DNA of 64,000 bases from Hyphomicrobium sp. (GTDB lineage: Bacteria > Pseudomonadota > Alphaproteobacteria > Rhizobiales > Hyphomicrobiaceae), in assembly GCA_019751875.1 (NCBI GenBank), contig JAIEMV010000001.1, positions 433,608 through 497,607 on the forward strand. The letters are read 5' to 3'. A program made the translations under genes and the position numbers. The notes under the pieces were generated by a model, which saw nothing but the letters and a program-made list of their open reading frames with translations, ran no database searches and had not been told where the DNA came from. Numbering within the stretch: position 1 is the stretch's first letter; each line of letters opens with the position of its first letter. Below are positions 60,091 through 64,000 of the stretch, piece by piece.

Positions 60091-63000
60091 ATGCGTACAT
60101 CCCAGCCAACTTCCCAATCTGCCCCGCCTGCGACCGCCGATGCCTCGAACGAGCCTGTCCCGATCGTGAAAGGCAGCCATGTCTATCTGATAGACGGGTC
60201 GGGTTATATCTTCCGCGCGTTCCATGCGCTGCCGCCTCTGACGCGTCCGTCGGACGGGTTGCCTGTCGGGGCGGTCCACGGCTTCTGTACGATGCTGTGG
60301 AAGCTGCTTCAGGAGAGCAAGGTGTCGGAGGCTCCGACGCATCTTGCGGTGATTTTCGATGCAGGGCGCGAGACGTTCCGCAACAAGGTCTATGACAAGT
60401 ACAAGGCCAACCGGCCACCGCCGCCTGATGAACTCGTGCCACAATTTGCGCTGATCCGAGACGCAGTGCGGGCTTTCAATGTGCCGTGCATCGAGCTGGA
60501 TGGGTACGAGGCCGACGATCTGATCGCGACTTACGCACGTGATGTCGTCAACCGAGGCGGCGATGTGACGATCGTCTCGTCGGACAAGGATCTAATGCAG
60601 CTCATTCGTCCCGGCGTGGTGATGCTGGATGGCATGAAGGCGAAGAAAATCGGGCGCGACGAGGTCCTGGAGAAGTTCGGGGTTCCGCCGGAAAAGGTTG
60701 TCGATGTGCAGTCGCTCGCGGGCGATTCGACAGACAACGTGCCCGGGGTGCCCGGGATCGGAGTGAAGACCGCGGCGGAACTGATCAACGAGTATGGTGA
60801 TCTGGATACGCTTCTCGATCGAGCGGGTGAGATCAAGCAGCCCAAACGGCGGGAGAAGTTGATTGAGTTTGCCGAGCAGGCGCGCATCTCGCGCGAACTC
60901 GTCAAGCTCATGGACACTGTCCCCGACGCAGTCCCGGTCGAGAGTTTTGGCGTTCGGGAGGTCAACGCCGACGCGCTCATAGAATTCTTGCGCTTGATGG
61001 AGTTCAACACGCTGACGCGCCGTATTGCGGAAAAACTGGGCGTCGAGGCGCCTGCCCCGCTCGAAGCCTCAGTTGGTTCGTCAATCGCCAAAGCGAAGCC
61101 GAAGGGAACGGGTGAGGCCCCTCATGCGCCGCCGTCGCCGATGGGGACGGCTACTCCGCCAGAGGGTCTTGGCACTCCGCGAAGCGGGGTGGAGGCCGGG
61201 CGGTCGGCAGCCAGGGGTGTTGCGTTCGATCGGGCGGCGTACAAGACGATCACCACGCTGGAGGATCTGGAAGCGTGGGTCTCCATGGCGCGGTCGTCCG
61301 GACGCGTGGCTTTCGGTGCGATGACGACGAGCCTCGACGCGATGCAGGCCGAGGTGGTCGGCGTCTCGATGGCTGTCGCGGCCGGAGCCGCGTGTTACGT
61401 GCCGATCGGGCACGGCAAGATAGGCGCGGATCTTTTTGGTGAGTCGGCGCAGCTCCCAGGACAAATCGGGCTGCGGGATGCGCTGCAACGGCTGAAGCCG
61501 CTGCTCGATGATCCGTTCACTCTGAAGATCGGTCACGACTTGAAATTCGACGCGCTCGTCATGGCGCAGCATGGAATAGCGATCGCGCCCTTCGACGATA
61601 CGATGCTGATGTCCTATGCGCTCGATGCAGGCCGCGGAGGGCATGGCCTCAGCGAGTTGGCGGAGAGGCACCTGGGACATTTGTGTCTTTCGATGGACGA
61701 TGTCCTCGCACATTCGGCGGGCGCGAAGAAGTCCGCCAAAACGTTTGCTGGAGTACCGATCGACAAGGCGGCCGAGTATGCGGCGGAAGTTGCCGACGTG
61801 ACGCTGCGTTTGTGGAGTCTTCTGAAACCACGGCTGGCGGCGGAACGCGTGGCGACGGTGTACGAGACATTGGAGCGTCCGCTCATTCCGGTGATCGCGG
61901 CGATGGAACGCGACGGCATCAAAGTTGATCGTGAGATTTTGTCTCGGCTTTCGGGGGCGTTCGCGCAGAGGGCGGCCGAGCATGAGGCGCTGATCTATGA
62001 ACTTGCAGGCCACAAATTCAATCTAGGTTCGCCAAAGCAGCTGGGTGAGTTTCTGTTCGATACCTTGAAGCTTCCTGGCGGCAAAAAGACCAAGACCGGC
62101 CAGTGGGAAACTCGGGCAGGCCTGCTCGATGATCTGGCGCAGAATGAAGACCTGCCCCCCGATGCGCGACGCCTCATTGATACGATGCTTCAGTGGCGTC
62201 AGTTGACGAAGCTGCGGTCAACCTACACCGACGCCTTGCCGGATTTCGTGCAGGCAAGGACGGGACGTATTCATACGCGTTACGCGCTGGCGGCAACGAC
62301 AACGGGACGGCTTTCGTCGTCCGATCCCAACTTGCAGAACATTCCAATCCGCACGAAGGAAGGACGCGAAATCCGCACGGCCTTCATTGCTGACGCGGGG
62401 TGCCGCCTCGTCTCTGCCGACTATTCGCAGATCGAACTGCGCGTGCTTGCGCACATTGCCAACATTCCGCAGTTGAAGACGGCGTTCGCAGAGGGTCTCG
62501 ATATTCATGCGATGACCGCGAGCGAGATGTTCGGGGTGCCGCTGAAGGAGATGACGGGCGAGGTCCGCCGGCGCGCGAAGGCGATCAACTTCGGCATCAT
62601 CTACGGGATTTCCGCATTCGGGCTGGCCAACCAACTCGGGATCAGCCGCGAAGAAGCAGGCGCTTATATCAAGACGTACTTCGAGCGGTTTCCAGGCATT
62701 CGCGACTACATGGAGGGAACGAAAGCGTTCGCGCATGCGAACGGCTATGTGGAGACGATCTTCGGGCGGCGGATACATTATCCGGAGATCAATACAAAAA
62801 ACCCGTCGATGCGCGGCTTTTTGGAGCGCGCTGCGATCAACGCGCCAATACAAGGGTCGGCGGCAGATATCATCCGTCGGGCCATGATCCGTGTTCCGGA
62901 GGCACTGGAGGACGCCGGGCTGTCTGAGGCGCGCATGCTGCTCCAGGTGCACGACGAACTCGTTTTCGAGGTGCCTACCGGGAAAGCAGATGCGCTCATC

Positions 63001-63108
63001 GAGACCGCGAGGTCAGTGATGGAGCGCGCGGCCGAGCCCGCGGTGCGGCTCTCGGTTCCTATCCATGTCGACGCCAAGGCGGCGGGAAATTGGGAAGCGG
63101 CTCATTAG
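60091..63108 (+). CDS. polA: DNA polymerase I with degenerate 3'-5' exonuclease
   Basis: ATG 60091 gives 1005 residues. The 5'-3' exonuclease (YLIDGSGYIFRAFHALPPLTRPSDGLPVGAVHGF, DGYEADDLIATYA, SLAGDSTDNVPGVPGIGVKTAAELI) is intact. The polymerase domain has motif A DYSQIELRVLAHIA, motif B RRAKAINFGIIYGISAFGL and motif C QVHDELVFEV. In the proofreading domain the D-x-E of Exo I is replaced (FGAMTTSLD, residues ~408-416) and the Exo III Asp is Val (YAAEVADVT, V567), so proofreading is predicted to be lost. A Pro-rich linker precedes that domain. Confidence 0.93.
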   Translation: MRTSQPTSQSAPPATADASNEPVPIVKGSHVYLIDGSGYIFRAFHALPPLTRPSDGLPVGAVHGFCTMLWKLLQESKVSEAPTHLAVIFDAGRETFRNKVYDKYKANRPPPPDELVPQFALIRDAVRAFNVPCIELDGYEADDLIATYARDVVNRGGDVTIVSSDKDLMQLIRPGVVMLDGMKAKKIGRDEVLEKFGVPPEKVVDVQSLAGDSTDNVPGVPGIGVKTAAELINEYGDLDTLLDRAGEIKQPKRREKLIEFAEQARISRELVKLMDTVPDAVPVESFGVREVNADALIEFLRLMEFNTLTRRIAEKLGVEAPAPLEASVGSSIAKAKPKGTGEAPHAPPSPMGTATPPEGLGTPRSGVEAGRSAARGVAFDRAAYKTITTLEDLEAWVSMARSSGRVAFGAMTTSLDAMQAEVVGVSMAVAAGAACYVPIGHGKIGADLFGESAQLPGQIGLRDALQRLKPLLDDPFTLKIGHDLKFDALVMAQHGIAIAPFDDTMLMSYALDAGRGGHGLSELAERHLGHLCLSMDDVLAHSAGAKKSAKTFAGVPIDKAAEYAAEVADVTLRLWSLLKPRLAAERVATVYETLERPLIPVIAAMERDGIKVDREILSRLSGAFAQRAAEHEALIYELAGHKFNLGSPKQLGEFLFDTLKLPGGKKTKTGQWETRAGLLDDLAQNEDLPPDARRLIDTMLQWRQLTKLRSTYTDALPDFVQARTGRIHTRYALAATTTGRLSSSDPNLQNIPIRTKEGREIRTAFIADAGCRLVSADYSQIELRVLAHIANIPQLKTAFAEGLDIHAMTASEMFGVPLKEMTGEVRRRAKAINFGIIYGISAFGLANQLGISREEAGAYIKTYFERFPGIRDYMEGTKAFAHANGYVETIFGRRIHYPEINTKNPSMRGFLERAAINAPIQGSAADIIRRAMIRVPEALEDAGLSEARMLLQVHDELVFEVPTGKADALIETARSVMERAAEPAVRLSVPIHVDAKAAGNWEAAH

Positions 63109-63270
63109 AGGCGATGAACCAAGTCCATCAGGATTACTCGCGGCACTTTAAAGAAATTCTGATCGGATTCTCACGAACTTGCGATTTGAACGTGTGGCCG
63201 GCAATCGGTACACCTCACGCATTGAAGCCGGTCGGAGATCCCGGCATCACAACTTTGGAGGAGATATACC

Positions 63271-63360
63271 ATGAAGACCTGGACCAAGCCCGCCGTTCGT
63301 GAGCAGGAAGTCGGCCTCGAAGTGACCTCGTACCTGCCGGCAGAAATCGACGTTATCTAA
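63271..63360 (+). CDS. pqqA: PqqA precursor peptide, copy 1
   Basis: A 29-residue peptide starting MKTWTKPAVREQEVG contains E-V-T-S-Y, where Glu17 and Tyr21 are the residues cross-linked by PqqE to build pyrroloquinoline quinone. GGAGGA precedes the ATG. It is identical in sequence to copy 2 and, as far as visible, copy 3, but synonymous differences show the copies are not a recent exact duplication. It has its own upstream motif and terminator. Confidence 0.93.
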   Translation: MKTWTKPAVREQEVGLEVTSYLPAEIDVI

Positions 63361-63380
63361 ACGTCGTTCGATGATTTCGG

Positions 63381-63416
63381 GAGCGGTGGTTGCGAGCGCA
63401 GCCGCCGCTCTTTTTT
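63381..63416 (+). terminator. Terminator after pqqA copy 1
   Basis: GAGCGGTGGTTGCG pairs with CGCAGCCGCCGCTC (with two G-T pairs), followed by TTTTTT. Confidence 0.75.
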
Positions 63417-63571
63417 GGTTTTCTAGGCGCCGGCCGTTCATCAGTTTAACTGGGCGCGCTGATTAGGATTTCTTATCCCGACATCACGTACTTGCGATTT
63501 GAGGTTATCGGCGCTTGCGAGTACATTCTTGACACCGGGCCCGGGAGATCGGCCCTTGTATGGAGGAAATC

Positions 63572-63661
63572 ATGAAAACCTGGACCAAGCCCGCCGTTCG
63601 CGAGCAGGAAGTCGGCCTCGAAGTCACGTCGTACCTGCCGGCTGAGATCGACGTCATCTAA
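63572..63661 (+). CDS. pqqA: PqqA precursor peptide, copy 2
   Basis: Same 29-residue peptide as copy 1 with the E-V-T-S-Y cross-link motif; start after GGAGGAAATC. It lies 301 nt after copy 1 start. The DNA differs from copy 1 at a few synonymous positions and from copy 3 at one (AAA/AAG in codon 2). Confidence 0.93.
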   Translation: MKTWTKPAVREQEVGLEVTSYLPAEIDVI

Positions 63662-63688
63662 ACGGCGGTTTCACTTGTGGAATTCGAA

Positions 63689-63724
63689 ACGCGGTGGTTG
63701 CGAGATGCAGCCACCGCGTTTTCC
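63689..63724 (+). terminator. Terminator after pqqA copy 2
   Basis: ACGCGGTGG (63689-63697) pairs with CCACCGCGT (63711-63719), followed by TTTT. The stem is homologous to that after copy 1 but with compensating changes. Confidence 0.75.
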
Positions 63725-63823
63725 ATTCCGGCAGAGGCCACCCACGGTTCAAGCACATCCGAGCTTGAGCTTGACTTCGATCAGCATTGCGTTGGTGGTC
63801 CATAAGGCACTCTGATGACGCTC

Positions 63824-63841
63824 TCACGCGATTGCGATTTG
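63824..63841 (+). promoter_or_regulatory. Motif upstream of pqqA (three copies in array)
   Basis: TCACGCGATTGCGATTTG here, TCACGAACTTGCGATTTG at 63171-63188 and TCACGTACTTGCGATTTG at 63484-63501 lie 88-100 nt upstream of the three pqqA starts. Copies 2 and 3 extend to GTTATCG. It is the only strongly conserved leader sequence apart from the ribosome sites, so a promoter or activator site is likely. Confidence 0.6.
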
Positions 63842-63917
63842 TAGTTATCGAGGCCGTTGCCTATATGTGTCTCATCCCACTGAGGGAGTTTCAGTGGGGC
63901 AATTGGAGGAATACATC

Positions 63918-64000
63918 ATGAAGACCTGGACCAAGCCCGCCGTTCGCGAGCAGGAAGTCGGCCTCGAAGTCACGTCGTACCTGCCGGCTGAGATCGACGT
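63918..64000 (+). CDS. pqqA: PqqA precursor peptide, copy 3, partial
   Basis: The third copy has GGAGGAATAC before ATG 63918 and reads identically to the others through codon 27 at the window edge. It lies 346 nt after copy 2. The pqqBCDE genes are expected to the right. Confidence 0.9.
   Translation, partial: MKTWTKPAVREQEVGLEVTSYLPAEID

Overview
The window is high-GC alphaproteobacterial DNA. It carries the N-methylglutamate route of methylamine oxidation and three pqqA genes, so the host is a methylotroph. A Hyphomicrobium-like member of the Hyphomicrobiales is my best guess, inferred from gene content only.

Region 1 (1-11.5 kb) is the methylamine block. Leftward genes mgdA-mgdB-mgdC (N-methylglutamate dehydrogenase; mgdC runs off the edge) diverge from an operon of three small membrane proteins and an amino-acid permease, then two small unknown genes, then mgsABC (N-methylglutamate synthase) and gmaS (gamma-glutamylmethylamide synthetase). 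gmaS is broken by an apparent 2-nt loss near 10,800. Two perfect 15-bp palindromes lie in the divergent promoter region.

Region 2 (11.6-27.7 kb) is ordinary chromosome: TetR regulator and alpha/beta hydrolase, cholesterol-oxidase-like GMC oxidoreductase, GlcG/HbpS-like protein, TRAP permease pair without a binding protein, Mrp ATPase fused to DUF971, SpeD-like protein, AsmA protein, secreted nuclease, SoxYZ-like carrier and small unknown genes.

Region 3 (about 27.82-57.53 kb) is a ~29.7 kb integrative element in the 3' end of a tRNA-Arg(CCG) gene. A 19-bp sequence is repeated at both ends (17 of 19 identical). It carries a metal-resistance cargo (merR, HMA-CDF transporter, lspA), MobC, relaxase, VirD4-like coupling protein, ArdC, ParA with a small partner and a TAGCTA-rich array, a TacAT-type toxin-antitoxin pair, a solitary DNA methyltransferase and a large serine recombinase. 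No mating-pair-formation genes are present, so it looks mobilizable rather than self-conjugative. Its most interesting cargo is a tight leftward operon at 39.5-48.5 kb: HigA-like regulator, MmeI-like methyltransferase, SF2 helicase, GIY-YIG nuclease and an SMC/RloC-like ATPase with a CxxC zinc-hook motif. I read this as a candidate phage-defence/restriction system.

Region 4 (57.5-64 kb) returns to chromosome: tRNA-Arg, TrmO-like protein, AraC-type and MarR-type regulators, DNA polymerase I whose proofreading residues are lost, and three tandem pqqA units encoding the same peptide, each with its own upstream motif; the first two have visible terminators and the third runs off the edge.
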